From contig JAEWGT010000007.1 in the NCBI GenBank assembly GCA_023388175.1, forward strand, positions 62,001 through 126,000: a DNA stretch of 64,000 bases, read 5' to 3'. Under the pieces are notes generated by a model. The model made no database searches and had not been told where the DNA came from. It was given only the letters and a program-made list of their open reading frames with translations. The translations under genes were made by a program, and so were the position numbers. This DNA is from Pseudomonadota bacterium. Lineage in GTDB: Bacteria > Pseudomonadota > Alphaproteobacteria > Rhizobiales > Devosiaceae. Below, piece by piece: positions 33,858 through 42,171 of this stretch; position 1 is the stretch's first letter, and each line of letters begins with the position of its first letter.

Positions 33858-34454
33858 ATGCTGCGGATCGGTATCACCGGCTCGATTGCCACGGGAAAAT
33901 CGACCTTGCTCGCCGCCTTTGCCAAGGCTGGCGTGCCGGTCTTCTCGGCGGATGCGGCGGTTGCGGAGCTATATGCCGGCGATGCTGTCGATGCTGTTGA
34001 AGCCCTGTTTCCAGGGACTGCCAATCATGGCGTGATCGACCGTCAGGAACTGGCAAGACGCCTTGCCGGAGATCCCTCCGGCTTTTCCCGGCTCGAAGCA
34101 GTCGTTCATCCATTGGTGCGCGAAAAAATCGCCGGCTTTCTCGCCGAAGCCGAAAAGGCCGGTCATGCCCTGGCCGCGGTGGAAGTTCCGCTGCTGTTTG
34201 AAAGCGGCCACGATTACGGCTTCGATGTAATCGCCGTCACTCATGTCGACCCCGCCATTCAAGAGGATCGCATTCTGGCGCGACCGGGGATGAGCGTGGA
34301 AAAGATGCAGACTTTGCTTGCCCGCCAGCTGCCACAGGCCGAAAAGATCAAGAGGGCCACCTGGCTCTTCGACATGGCGGAGCCACGCGAAGCCATCGAG
34401 GATCAGGTTGCCGACCGGGTTGCTGGCATAAGGGCGGAAACACACACACGATGA
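33858..34454 (+). CDS. coaE: Dephospho-CoA kinase CoaE
   Basis: Last enzyme of coenzyme A synthesis, phosphorylating the 3'-OH of dephospho-CoA. 198 residues with P-loop GSIATGKST (8-16), the conserved D of FSADAAVAELY and the later VEVPLLFESGHDYGFDVIAVTHVD block. It begins one base after aroE and overlaps dnaQ by 4 bases (ATGA), so all four genes of this block look co-translated. Note coaA also occurs in the window at 44541. Confidence 0.94.
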   Translation: MLRIGITGSIATGKSTLLAAFAKAGVPVFSADAAVAELYAGDAVDAVEALFPGTANHGVIDRQELARRLAGDPSGFSRLEAVVHPLVREKIAGFLAEAEKAGHALAAVEVPLLFESGHDYGFDVIAVTHVDPAIQEDRILARPGMSVEKMQTLLARQLPQAEKIKRATWLFDMAEPREAIEDQVADRVAGIRAETHTR

Positions 34455-35161
34455 TCAGGGAAATTGTCCTCGACACCGAAACCACGGGTCTGTCGCCACA
34501 AAGCGGAGACAGGCTGGTGGAAATCGGCTGCGTCGAGCTGATCAATCACATTCCGACCGGCAAGAATTTTCACGTCTATATCAATCCCCAGCGCTCCATG
34601 CCCGAAGAGGCTTTTCGCGTGCATGGGCTGAGCGAAGAGTTTCTCTCCGACAAACCTGTCTTCAAGGCCGTAGCGGAAGAGTTTCGCGCCTTTATCGGCG
34701 ATGCCACGCTGGTGATTCACAACGCACCCTTCGATATGGGTTTTCTCAATGCCGAGCTCGAAACGGCCGGCATGGCCAGGCTTGGCAATGCCGTGATCGA
34801 CACCGTCATGGTGGCGCGCCAGAAACATCCGGGCGCGCGCGTGAGCCTCGATGCGCTGTGCAAGCATTATGGCATCGACAATTCCCGCCGCACCCTGCAC
34901 GGCGCTCTGCTCGATAGTGAAATTCTGGCCGAGGTCTATCTCGAACTGATCGGTGGCAAGCAGGTGAGCCTGGCCTTGATGGCCGAGGAAGCGCCGGGTG
35001 CGACCAGCGTCGTTCTTGAGCGCATACCTGCCCGGACCCGCCCTGCCCCATTGCCGGGCCGCGTTCATGTCCTGGAAGCCGAAGCCCATGTCGCCTTCGT
35101 GGCCAAGATGGGCGAAGGCGCCATTTGGGCTCAGTATGATCAGGCCGAAGCGGCCGAATAA
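34451..35161 (+). CDS. dnaQ: DNA polymerase III epsilon subunit DnaQ
   Basis: 3'-5' proofreading exonuclease of the replicative polymerase. 236 residues: ExoI motif with D8 and E10 (VLDTETTGLSP), ExoII HNAPFDMGFLNAEL (about 98-111) and ExoIII HGALLDSEILAEVY (about 154-167). The C-terminal tail would bind the alpha subunit. The maf-aroE-coaE-dnaQ order next to the origin matches many rhizobial genomes. A bidirectional terminator separates it from secB. Confidence 0.95.
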   Translation: MIREIVLDTETTGLSPQSGDRLVEIGCVELINHIPTGKNFHVYINPQRSMPEEAFRVHGLSEEFLSDKPVFKAVAEEFRAFIGDATLVIHNAPFDMGFLNAELETAGMARLGNAVIDTVMVARQKHPGARVSLDALCKHYGIDNSRRTLHGALLDSEILAEVYLELIGGKQVSLALMAEEAPGATSVVLERIPARTRPAPLPGRVHVLEAEAHVAFVAKMGEGAIWAQYDQAEAAE

Positions 35162-35163
35162 AA

Positions 35164-35184
35164 AACCCCGGCCTGGCCGGGGTT
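35164..35184. terminator. Bidirectional terminator between dnaQ and secB
   Basis: AACCCCGG (35164-35171), loop CCTGG, CCGGGGTT (35177-35184). On the minus strand the stem is followed by TTTTTT, a good secB terminator; on the plus strand the tail is TTCTTC. Confidence 0.8.
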
Positions 35185-35211
35185 CTTCAAATCCGATAAT
35201 GCGACGCCTGC

Positions 35212-35736
35212 TCAGTTGAGCTTTTCGCCTTCGGCACTGGCCGGTGCAGGCGCGGTCGGGTTGCCCTGTTGTGCGGCAAGCTTGGCAAGATTCTGGCGAT
35301 AGATCGCGGCGAAATCCACCGGTTCCATCATCAGCGGCGGGAAACCGCCCTGCTGGGTGACATTGGCCAGAACCTGCCGTGCAAACGGGAACACCAGACG
35401 GGGGCATTCCACCATCAGCAGCGGCGAAAGCTGGGCTTCGGGAACGTTGCGCAGACGGAAAATGCCGCCATAGACCAGTTCGACATTGAACAGGATCGTC
35501 TCTTCACGATTGGCCTTGGCATTGAGCGTCAGCTCGACCGCGTAGATTTCCTCGTTCTGCTTCTTGACGCCGACGGCGATCGAAACGTTGAAGGCGGGAT
35601 TGCCGCCACCGGCGAGCAATGCAGCCGGCGCGCCCGGATTTTCGAAGGAGAGATCGCGGATATACTGGCCCACCAGGTTCATGCTGGGTGCGGTTCCGGG
35701 CTGCGGCGCTGCCGCGCCCTGATTGTCGTCGGCCAT
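35212..35736 (-). CDS. secB: Protein-export chaperone SecB
   Basis: Cytosolic tetrameric chaperone that keeps preproteins unfolded for SecA. 174 residues, slightly longer than the enterobacterial protein, with the family blocks LVGQYIRDLSFENPGAP, EIYAVELTLNAKA, GIFRLRNVPEAQLSPLLMVECPRLVFPFARQVLANVTQQGGFPPLMMEPVDF-type core. The N- and C-terminal extensions are Ala/Pro/Glu-rich. It is convergent with dnaQ and lies downstream of fxsA on the minus strand. Confidence 0.95.
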   Translation of the reverse strand: MADDNQGAAAPQPGTAPSMNLVGQYIRDLSFENPGAPAALLAGGGNPAFNVSIAVGVKKQNEEIYAVELTLNAKANREETILFNVELVYGGIFRLRNVPEAQLSPLLMVECPRLVFPFARQVLANVTQQGGFPPLMMEPVDFAAIYRQNLAKLAAQQGNPTAPAPASAEGEKLN

Positions 35737-35819
35737 TTATTGGTCCTTTTCACTGCGGAATTTCAAAGAATTCTGGCCGGCTGGCTAACATTTTTGGCTC
35801 CTGCGAACAAGCCAAACGC

Positions 35820-36284
35820 TTATTTGCCCTCGTCGCGCCAATCATCATTGCTGGCATCGATGATGCGCGGCGCGTCGGGGTCATGCCCATGGGCGTCGCC
35901 ATAGCGGCGATAGCTGGTCGTCGTTTCCACCACACGCACCCGTCCGGCCAGCGCCGAGAACATCCTGTCGCGCAGAGGTGGCAGCAATAGCAGCAGCGCG
36001 ATGGCGTCGCTGAGGAAACCAGGCAGGATCAGCAGCAGCCCGGCCAGCCCGATCAGCATCGTATCGAACATGGCGCGGCCCGGAATCGTGCCGGCGCTGA
36101 CATTATTGCGCAGCCGCGAGACCACGCCCATGCCCTGCTGGCGCAGCAGCAGCCCGCCACCGATCGCGCCCAGAATCACCAGCCCCAGTGTTGGAAACAG
36201 GCCGATGGCGCGGCCGACCACGATGAACAGCGCGATTTCCACCAGTGGCAGGGCCAGGAAACCAAGAGCAAAAAAGCGGGCCAA
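35820..36284 (-). CDS. fxsA: FxsA-family membrane protein
   Basis: 154-residue membrane protein of the FxsA family, named for the E. coli protein that relieves phage T7 exclusion by F; cellular role otherwise unknown. Two helix-hairpin regions (about residues 3-45) precede the conserved GGGLLLRQQGMGVVSRLRNN block and a third hydrophobic segment (AGLLLILPGFLSDAIALLLLLPP). TTG 36284 is chosen because GAGGA lies 7-8 nt upstream and family members start at this ARFF position; an ATG at 36341 is the alternative. Confidence 0.85.
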   Translation of the reverse strand: MARFFALGFLALPLVEIALFIVVGRAIGLFPTLGLVILGAIGGGLLLRQQGMGVVSRLRNNVSAGTIPGRAMFDTMLIGLAGLLLILPGFLSDAIALLLLLPPLRDRMFSALAGRVRVVETTTSYRRYGDAHGHDPDAPRIIDASNDDWRDEGK

Positions 36285-36449
36285 GGGCGAATCCTCGTCT
36301 GATGTCGTTCGGCGGTCGCGGCAAAATGCAACTCGCCCCATCGTGAACTGGTTTTGAGCTAAAGCTTTGCCTATATATAGGATCACATGGGCGCAAAACG
36401 AGCGCCGCAACCCGTTTTTATCGACGCCTCCTGCGCAAGGTGCCTATTC

Positions 36450-37175
36450 ATGGACGAATTTCTCGACCTGCCGACCCTCATTGCCATTGTTGTGGCCGTG
36501 TTCGTGCTGTTCCGGCTCCGCTCGGTTCTTGGCACCCGGACCGGCAATGAGCGCCCGCCCGTCGATCGTACACGCTCTACGCCGGTGGAAAAGAACGCAG
36601 ATAGCGACGAAACCGTCGTGCCCCTGCGGCCACGTCCTTCGGTGGCCCAGCCTGATCTCGACGACGAACGCCGTGCCCGCAAGCTGGAGGCCGAGATCGA
36701 ACAGGCAGCGGCGGGCAATGCCGAATTGGCCAATGGCCTGCGCGCCGTCGCCGAGGCCGACCCATCCTTCACGCCGAAATCCTTCCTGGGCGGCGCCAAG
36801 CAGGCCTATGAGATGATCGTCACCGCTTTTGCCGAAGGCGATCGCCAGACACTGAAGAACCTGCTTGAAAAAGATGTGTTCGATGGGTTCCAGCGGGCCA
36901 TTGCCGATCGTGAAGCGGCCGGAAACAGCGTCGATTTCACCTTTGTCGGCCTGCCCAAGATTGCCATCGTCGATGCCGAATATGACAAGAAGAACGTCAA
37001 TGTAACGGTGGATTTCCACGCCGAGGTTGTCTCGGCCACCCGTGACAAGGATGGCAATCTGGTTGAAGGCAATGCCGATACCGTCCAGACCATCGCCGAC
37101 GAATGGACATTTTCCCGCAATCCGAAATCGCGCGATCCCAATTGGAAGGTCGTCAGCACCTCCCAGCTCGATTAA
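36450..37175 (+). CDS. Tim44-like membrane-associated protein
   Basis: 241-residue protein with one N-terminal membrane anchor (LIAIVVAVFVLFRLRSVLG, about 10-29), a polar linker, and a C-terminal Tim44-like domain (about 105-241; SFLGGAKQAYEMIVTAFAEGD onward). In alphaproteobacteria the homologue (TimA) is inner-membrane bound; a role in protein translocation by analogy to mitochondrial Tim44 is a hypothesis. ATG 36450 matches the usual MDEF/MGDF start. Divergent from fxsA. Confidence 0.88.
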   Translation: MDEFLDLPTLIAIVVAVFVLFRLRSVLGTRTGNERPPVDRTRSTPVEKNADSDETVVPLRPRPSVAQPDLDDERRARKLEAEIEQAAAGNAELANGLRAVAEADPSFTPKSFLGGAKQAYEMIVTAFAEGDRQTLKNLLEKDVFDGFQRAIADREAAGNSVDFTFVGLPKIAIVDAEYDKKNVNVTVDFHAEVVSATRDKDGNLVEGNADTVQTIADEWTFSRNPKSRDPNWKVVSTSQLD

Positions 37176-37199
37176 ATTTCTGCGGCAGGCCTCAAGTCC

Positions 37200-37781
37200 A
37201 TGTCCAAGCGCGACCCCAGGCGCCTGCCGCACGACTTCCACTTGTGGACGCATGTCACCGAAAGCGTGGAGCCCCTGCGCCGCAAGGGCTTGCTGAAACT
37301 GAATCACGGCACTCTGCCGGTTCCCGAGCCGGAACCCGCGCCGCGGATCAAGGCGCCGCCGAAAAAGGCCAGTCCGGTAAAGCCATTTCTGGCGCCCTAT
37401 CAGGCTCCCTTGCCCATGGCGCGAGTGCCCGAAAAGGCGGTCGATCCCGCCATTCACAAAAAGGTCCGCCGCGGTCACATCGACATCGATGGTACGATCG
37501 ACCTTCACGGCATGACGCAGAACGAGGCGCGCGAGGCACTGTTTCGCTATGTCACCACGCGGGTGGCGCGGGGCGCGCGCACCATTCTCGTCATCACCGG
37601 CAAAGGCCTCAAGACCGATAATGATTATATTGCCGCCATGACCGAACGGGGAATCCTGCGCACCATGCTGCCCATCTGGTTGTCCGAACCGGGGCTTGCC
37701 CACCTGATTTCAGGCTGGAGCGCGGCGGCCCGTGGCCATGGTGGCGAGGGGGCGTATTATGTGCGTCTGAGGCGGCAATGA
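37200..37781 (+). CDS. Smr-domain protein
   Basis: 193-residue protein with a C-terminal Smr domain (about residues 95-190) carrying IDLHGMTQNEAREAL and the TILVITGKG motif; stand-alone Smr domains are nicking endonucleases or RNA nucleases. The N-terminal 90 residues are Pro/Lys-rich and probably disordered. It begins 24 bp after the Tim44-like gene; in many rhizobia mltA lies between the two and is absent here. Overlaps the XRE gene by 4 bases. Confidence 0.88.
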   Translation: MSKRDPRRLPHDFHLWTHVTESVEPLRRKGLLKLNHGTLPVPEPEPAPRIKAPPKKASPVKPFLAPYQAPLPMARVPEKAVDPAIHKKVRRGHIDIDGTIDLHGMTQNEAREALFRYVTTRVARGARTILVITGKGLKTDNDYIAAMTERGILRTMLPIWLSEPGLAHLISGWSAAARGHGGEGAYYVRLRRQ

Positions 37782-38146
37782 CCCCGCTTGGCGCAAAATT
37801 GCGGGCCATGCGCGAAGCGCGCGGCATCTCCCTCAAGGAAATGGCAGCGGCATTGAATGTATCATCTGCCTATCTCTCGGCCCTGGAACATGGCAAGCGC
37901 GGCCAGCCGACCAGTTTTCTGCTCCACCGCATCATCGCTTTTTTCAACGTCATCTGGGATGAGGCGGAGGAATTGCAGCGGCTGGCCGAAATTTCGGACC
38001 CCAAAGTGACGATCGATACCGGGGGACTGACCCCCGAGGCCACCGAGCTGACCAACCGCTTGCGCGATTCGATCACGCGGCTGGAAGCCGACGACCTGAA
38101 ATTCCTGCGGGATGAACTGGTGAAGCGGGCAGGCCGGCGGCGGTAA
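37778..38146 (+). CDS. XRE-family transcriptional regulator
   Basis: 122-residue protein with an N-terminal Cro/CI-type helix-turn-helix (LRAMREARGISLKEMAAALNVSSAYLSALEHGKRG, spanning about 6-40) and a short helical C-terminal part ending in basic residues. The target is unknown. The Smr-XRE pair with ATGA overlap is recurrent in Hyphomicrobiales, arguing for co-expression. It is followed by a palindromic hairpin and is convergent with hslU. Confidence 0.88.
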   Translation: MTPLGAKLRAMREARGISLKEMAAALNVSSAYLSALEHGKRGQPTSFLLHRIIAFFNVIWDEAEELQRLAEISDPKVTIDTGGLTPEATELTNRLRDSITRLEADDLKFLRDELVKRAGRRR

Positions 38147-38159
38147 AGCCACCGTTTTA

Positions 38160-38182
38160 CCTTCTCCCACAAGGGGAGAAGG
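38160..38182. repeat. Solo palindromic hairpin of the second repeat family
   Basis: CCTTCTCCC (38160-38168), loop ACAAG, GGGAGAAGG (38174-38182): a 9-bp perfect stem with a 5-nt loop. The stem is identical to the left hairpins at 42172 and 45503. It occupies the gap between convergent xre and hslU and could also terminate transcription. Confidence 0.85.
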
Positions 38183-38205
38183 CAGACCCGGTGCATTGCG
38201 TCAGC

Positions 38206-39516
38206 TTACAGGACGAACTTGCTCAAATCCGTATCGCCGGCCAGCACGCCGACCTTTTCGCGGACAAATGCCGCGTCGATTTTGACCGTCTGTCCGGCGC
38301 GGTCCGGCGCGTCGAAGGAGATTTCCTCGACCAGCCGCTCCATCACTGTCTGCAAGCGGCGGGCGCCGATATTCTCGACCGATGAATTGACCAGAACTGC
38401 GGCATCGGCAATCGCCTCGATAGCGTCCTCCGTCACCTCAAGCGTCAGCCCTTCGGTGCCCATCAGCGCCACATATTGCTTGATGAGGCTGGCTTCGGTG
38501 TCATTGAGAATGCCGATGAAATCCTCGCGCGTCAGCGCCTTGAGCTCCACCCGTATGGGCAGGCGACCCTGCAATTCGGGTAGCAGGTCGCTTGGCTTGC
38601 TGACGTGAAAGGCGCCAGAGGCGATGAACAGGATATGATCGGTTTTGACCGGTCCATATTTGGTCGCCACGGTCGTGCCTTCGATCAGCGGCAAGAGATC
38701 GCGCTGCACGCCTTCGCGCGACGGACCACCCTGTACGCCGCCCTCGCGGGCCGCGACCTTGTCGATTTCGTCGATAAAGACAATGCCGTGGTTTTCCACC
38801 AGTTCGATGGCTTCGCTTTTGAGCTGGTCCTGATCGAGCAGCTTGTCGGCTTCCTCGGCGATCAACGGCTCATAGGCGTCCTTGACCTTGATCTTGCGCT
38901 TGACCCCGCGCCCGCCCATGGCCTGCTTGAACATGTCGGAAAGGTTGATCATGCCGATGCCGCCATTGGGCATGCCGGGAATGTCGAAACCACCCGTATT
39001 GGCCGCCGGCTGCATCTCGATCTCGATTTCCTTGTCGTCGAGATCGTTATTGCGCAGTTTCACGCGGAACGAGTCGCGGGTCGACGGCGTGGCCGAAGTA
39101 CCGACCAGCGCATCGAGCACCCGTTCTTCGGCATTGTGGTGAGCCTGCGCCTGCACATCGCGGCGGCGCTTGTCGCGCAAAACGGTAATGCCCGCTTCCA
39201 CCAGGTCCCGCACGATCTGCTCGACATCGCGGCCGACATAGCCGACCTCGGTGAACTTGGTCGCTTCCACCTTGACGAAGGGTGCTTGAGCCAGGCGAGC
39301 AAGACGCCGCGAAATCTCGGTCTTGCCGACGCCGGTCGGCCCGATCATCAGGATGTTTTTGGGGCTGACCTCGCGGCGCAGTTCGGGGGCAAGCTGCTGG
39401 CGCCGCCAGCGATTGCGCAGCGCCACCGCGACGGCGCGCTTGGCATCGGCCTGGCCGACAATATGGCGGTCGAGCTCGGAAACGATCTCGCGCGGGGAAA
39501 AATTGGTTTCACTCAT
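38206..39516 (-). CDS. hslU: HslU ATPase of the HslUV (ClpYQ) protease
   Basis: AAA+ unfoldase that feeds substrates to HslV. 436 residues: Walker A GPTGVGKTE (59-67), I-domain (about 110-240) and Walker B VFIDEIDKVAA. Only the C-terminal residues KFVL needed to activate HslV vary from KFIL-type ends. It overlaps the GNAT gene by 4 bases and so is translated with it, separated from hslV by that gene. Confidence 0.96.
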   Translation of the reverse strand: MSETNFSPREIVSELDRHIVGQADAKRAVAVALRNRWRRQQLAPELRREVSPKNILMIGPTGVGKTEISRRLARLAQAPFVKVEATKFTEVGYVGRDVEQIVRDLVEAGITVLRDKRRRDVQAQAHHNAEERVLDALVGTSATPSTRDSFRVKLRNNDLDDKEIEIEMQPAANTGGFDIPGMPNGGIGMINLSDMFKQAMGGRGVKRKIKVKDAYEPLIAEEADKLLDQDQLKSEAIELVENHGIVFIDEIDKVAAREGGVQGGPSREGVQRDLLPLIEGTTVATKYGPVKTDHILFIASGAFHVSKPSDLLPELQGRLPIRVELKALTREDFIGILNDTEASLIKQYVALMGTEGLTLEVTEDAIEAIADAAVLVNSSVENIGARRLQTVMERLVEEISFDAPDRAGQTVKIDAAFVREKVGVLAGDTDLSKFVL

Positions 39517-40031
39517 TGTTCTGCTCCTGGTGCCTTGTCGAGGAAGCGCACCATCAGGTGTTCGTCGAGATATCGACCGTTCACGAAGAGATAGCGGGGC
39601 TCGGTGCCATAGACTTCAAAGCCCAGCTTTTTATAGAGGCGGATGGCCGGCTCGTTTTCCGACCAGACGCCCAGATGCACCTGGATGACCTTGTCCGCGG
39701 CGAAGTCGAGCAGATGCTCGACCAACGCCCGGGACATGCCGGTGCCGCGATGCTCGGGCTTCACATAGACCTGGATCATCCAGCCGCGATGGCGGTCCTT
39801 GGCGCCGTCATTGCCGAGAAAGGCATTTATGCCGCCAAGCGATCCATCGGGCAGCACGGCACCGAAAATGCTCAACGCCTTCAGCGTTTCGGCGATATCG
39901 TCATCCGATTTCTGCGCGAAGGCTTCGGCCGAGGACAAGAAGGCTTCGGGATGATGGACCAGGGCTTCAAGCCTGATGGCGCGGTAGGCCCGCGCGTCAT
40001 CCACGCCTAATTGCCGGATCCTATAGGTCAC
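39513..40031 (-). CDS. GNAT-family N-acetyltransferase between hslV and hslU
   Basis: 172-residue acetyltransferase of the GNAT fold with the acetyl-CoA motif IQVYVKPEHRGTGMSRALVEHLL (V/I..R/Q-x-x-G-x-G/A form) and a C-terminal LYKKLGFEVYGTEPRY block as in RimI-like enzymes. Substrate unknown. It starts with GTG 40031 overlapping the hslV stop by 4 bases and overlaps hslU by 4 bases, so it is an integral part of the hslV-GNAT-hslU operon rather than a casual neighbour. Confidence 0.88.
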   Translation of the reverse strand: MTYRIRQLGVDDARAYRAIRLEALVHHPEAFLSSAEAFAQKSDDDIAETLKALSIFGAVLPDGSLGGINAFLGNDGAKDRHRGWMIQVYVKPEHRGTGMSRALVEHLLDFAADKVIQVHLGVWSENEPAIRLYKKLGFEVYGTEPRYLFVNGRYLDEHLMVRFLDKAPGAEQ

Positions 40032-40588
40032 GCGCCAAGCTCGATGGTTTCGACCGTCACATTGCCATTTGTATAGACGCAGATTTCTTCGGCGATCTTC
40101 ATGGCCCGGCGGGCAATGTCCTCGGCATCGAGCTCGGTGGCCTGATGCAGGGCAAGCGCCGCCGAATGCGCATAATTGCCGCCCGAGCCGATGGCGATGA
40201 CACCATGGTCCGGGGTCAGCACGTCGCCATTGCCGGTCAGCACCAGCGTGTCTTTCTTGTCGGCCACGATCATCATCGCTTCAAGCTTGCGCAGATACCG
40301 GTCGGTGCGCCAGTCCTTGGCCAGTTCCACGGCGGCGCGCATCAACTGGTCGGGATATTGCACCAGCTTGGCTTCCAGCCGCTCGAACAGGGTGAAGGCA
40401 TCGGCAGTCGATCCGGCAAAGCCGCCGATCACCTTGCCATCGGCCAGCCGCCGCACCTTCTTGGCGCCATGCTTCATCACCGTCGGGCCCATGCTGACCT
40501 GACCGTCGCCGGCCACCACGACCTTGTTACCCTTGCGCACGGAAACGATGGTTGTCCCGTGCCAGCCGGGATTTGTGTGTTCACTCAT
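40028..40588 (-). CDS. hslV: HslV peptidase of the HslUV protease
   Basis: N-terminal-threonine peptidase, dodecameric core of the HslUV protease. 186 residues from ATG 40588; the short propeptide (MSEHTNPGWHG) precedes the catalytic T12 (TTIVSVRKG), followed by VVVAGDGQVSMG and the Gly-rich GSGGNYAHSAA block. An upstream in-frame ATG at 40672 would bury the catalytic threonine and is rejected. Divergent from hisB across 133 bp. Confidence 0.96.
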   Translation of the reverse strand: MSEHTNPGWHGTTIVSVRKGNKVVVAGDGQVSMGPTVMKHGAKKVRRLADGKVIGGFAGSTADAFTLFERLEAKLVQYPDQLMRAAVELAKDWRTDRYLRKLEAMMIVADKKDTLVLTGNGDVLTPDHGVIAIGSGGNYAHSAALALHQATELDAEDIARRAMKIAEEICVYTNGNVTVETIELGA

Positions 40589-40721
40589 TGGGGGAAGTAC
40601 TCCGAACTGTTGAGTGATATTTAGGGTCCCCGGCCACGATTGCAACCGAGGCCGCCCTAACCCAATCTTCACGCCGCTGTGCCTATCTGCTAATCACCCG
40701 CCACCGCCGGAGACAATAGCC

Positions 40722-41309
40722 ATGCGCACCGCAAAAATCGCCCGCAAGACCAACGAGACCGAGATTTCCGTCTCGATCGATCTCGACGGTACCGGCAAGC
40801 ATGCAATGAAGACCGGCGTCGGTTTCTTCGACCACATGCTGGACCAGCTCAGCCGCCATTCGCTGATCGACATGGACATCACCTGCAAGGGCGATCTGCA
40901 TATCGACAGCCACCACACGGTCGAGGATGTCGGCATTGCCCTGGGCCAGGCCATCAGGGAAGCGCTGGGCGACAAGAAGGGCATCCGCCGCTATGCCTCC
41001 TCCGATCTGCCCATGGACGGCACGCTGACCCGCGCGGCGCTGGACGTATCCGGCCGCGCCTTCCTCGTCTTCAAGGCCGAGTTTTCGCAGGGCAAGATCG
41101 GCGATATCGATACCGAGCTGTTCCGCGAATTCTTCCAGGCCTTCGCGGTCAATGCCGGGATCACGCTCCACATCGAAAACTTCTATTTCGACAATAACCA
41201 CCATCTGGCCGAGTCCATGTTCAAGGCCGTGGCCCGCGCCCTGCGCGTGGCGGTGGAAATCGATCCGCGCATGAGCGACGCGGTGCCCAGCACCAAGGGC
41301 ACGCTCTAA
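40722..41309 (+). CDS. hisB: Imidazoleglycerol-phosphate dehydratase HisB
   Basis: Mn-dependent dehydratase of histidine synthesis. 195 residues from ATG 40722 with the metal-ligand motifs GVGFFDHMLDQLSRH (H45 and neighbours) and HHTVEDVGIALG and their second-half repeats ending NNHHLAESMFKAVARALR. Monofunctional form, without the phosphatase domain of enterobacteria. First gene of the histidine block; a palindromic repeat pair lies in the 188-bp gap to hisH. Confidence 0.96.
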   Translation: MRTAKIARKTNETEISVSIDLDGTGKHAMKTGVGFFDHMLDQLSRHSLIDMDITCKGDLHIDSHHTVEDVGIALGQAIREALGDKKGIRRYASSDLPMDGTLTRAALDVSGRAFLVFKAEFSQGKIGDIDTELFREFFQAFAVNAGITLHIENFYFDNNHHLAESMFKAVARALRVAVEIDPRMSDAVPSTKGTL

Positions 41310-41327
41310 GGCGGGACGTCCAATTTT

Positions 41328-41358
41328 CGTCACCACCGGGCTTATCCCGGTGGTCCAT
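41328..41358 (+). repeat. Palindromic repeat arm D (GIY-YIG-element family, ACCACC subtype)
   Basis: Outer CGTC, stem ACCACCGGG (41332-41340), loop CTTAT, stem CCCGGTGGT (41346-41354), inner CCAT. Relative to the 57-kb arms one G-C pair of the stem is exchanged on both sides (compensatory). Confidence 0.87.
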
Positions 41359-41370
41359 TGCGTCACAAGC

Positions 41371-41400
41371 TGGATTGCCGGGACAAGCCGGGCAATGACG
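41371..41400 (-). repeat. Palindromic repeat arm E (GIY-YIG-element family, ATTGCC subtype)
   Basis: Inner TGG, ATTGCCGGG (41374-41382), loop ACAAG, CCGGGCAAT (41388-41396), outer GACG; one stem mismatch. Head-to-head with arm D (12-bp spacer), giving a 73-bp gene-less pair in the hisB-hisH gap. Confidence 0.85.
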
Positions 41401-41497
41401 CTGGGGAATGGCCAATATACTCAACCACCATCCCGCCCTTCCCCCACTGCGCTTTTTGCACTAGATCAGCGCCATAATCTGATCCCGAGGCTGGCCC

Positions 41498-42151
41498 ATG
41501 AGCACCATCGCCATCATCGATTACGGCGCCGGCAATCTGCGTTCGGCGGCCAAGGCCTTTGAGCGTGTGGCGCACGAACGGGCCAAGGGCGACACCATTA
41601 TTGTCACCGCCAATCCCGAAACGGTCCGCAAGGCCGACCGCATCATGCTGCCCGGCGTCGGCGCCTTTGCCGATTGCATGGCGGGCCTGAAGGCCGTGTC
41701 CGGCATGATCGAGGTGCTTGACGAAAAGGTCATCAAGGGCGGCACGCCGTTTCTCGGCGTCTGCGTCGGCATGCAGCTGCTCGCCAGCGAAGGCCGCGAA
41801 AAGACTGTCACCGAGGGTCTTGGCTGGATTCCCGGCGCCGTCGAAAAGATCGCCCCCGCCGACCCCGCGCTCAAAATCCCGCATATGGGCTGGAACACGA
41901 TTGCGGTGACCCGCCCCCATGCGCTGATGGCTGGTATCGCGGATGGCCCGGATGGGCTCCATGCCTATTTCGTCCATTCCTATCATCTGAAGACCGAAGA
42001 CCCGACGCACACCATCGCCACCACCGATTATGGTGGCGCGCTGACGGCCTGCGTCGGCCGTGACAATATTTTCGGCACCCAGTTCCACCCGGAAAAAAGC
42101 CAGGCGCTGGGCTTAAAGCTGATTGAGAATTTTCTTGGGTGGTCGCCGTGA
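41498..42151 (+). CDS. hisH: Imidazole glycerol phosphate synthase glutaminase subunit HisH
   Basis: Class I glutamine amidotransferase that supplies ammonia to HisF. 217 residues; nucleophile C89 in GVCVGMQLL, and H197/E199 in FHPEKSQ complete the triad. The oxyanion-region PGVGAF is present near residue 52. It is separated from hisA by a 142-bp palindromic repeat element, so the his genes are not tightly packed here. Confidence 0.96.
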   Translation: MSTIAIIDYGAGNLRSAAKAFERVAHERAKGDTIIVTANPETVRKADRIMLPGVGAFADCMAGLKAVSGMIEVLDEKVIKGGTPFLGVCVGMQLLASEGREKTVTEGLGWIPGAVEKIAPADPALKIPHMGWNTIAVTRPHALMAGIADGPDGLHAYFVHSYHLKTEDPTHTIATTDYGGALTACVGRDNIFGTQFHPEKSQALGLKLIENFLGWSP

Positions 42152-42171
42152 TGTCAGTTGGCCCAATCTTT

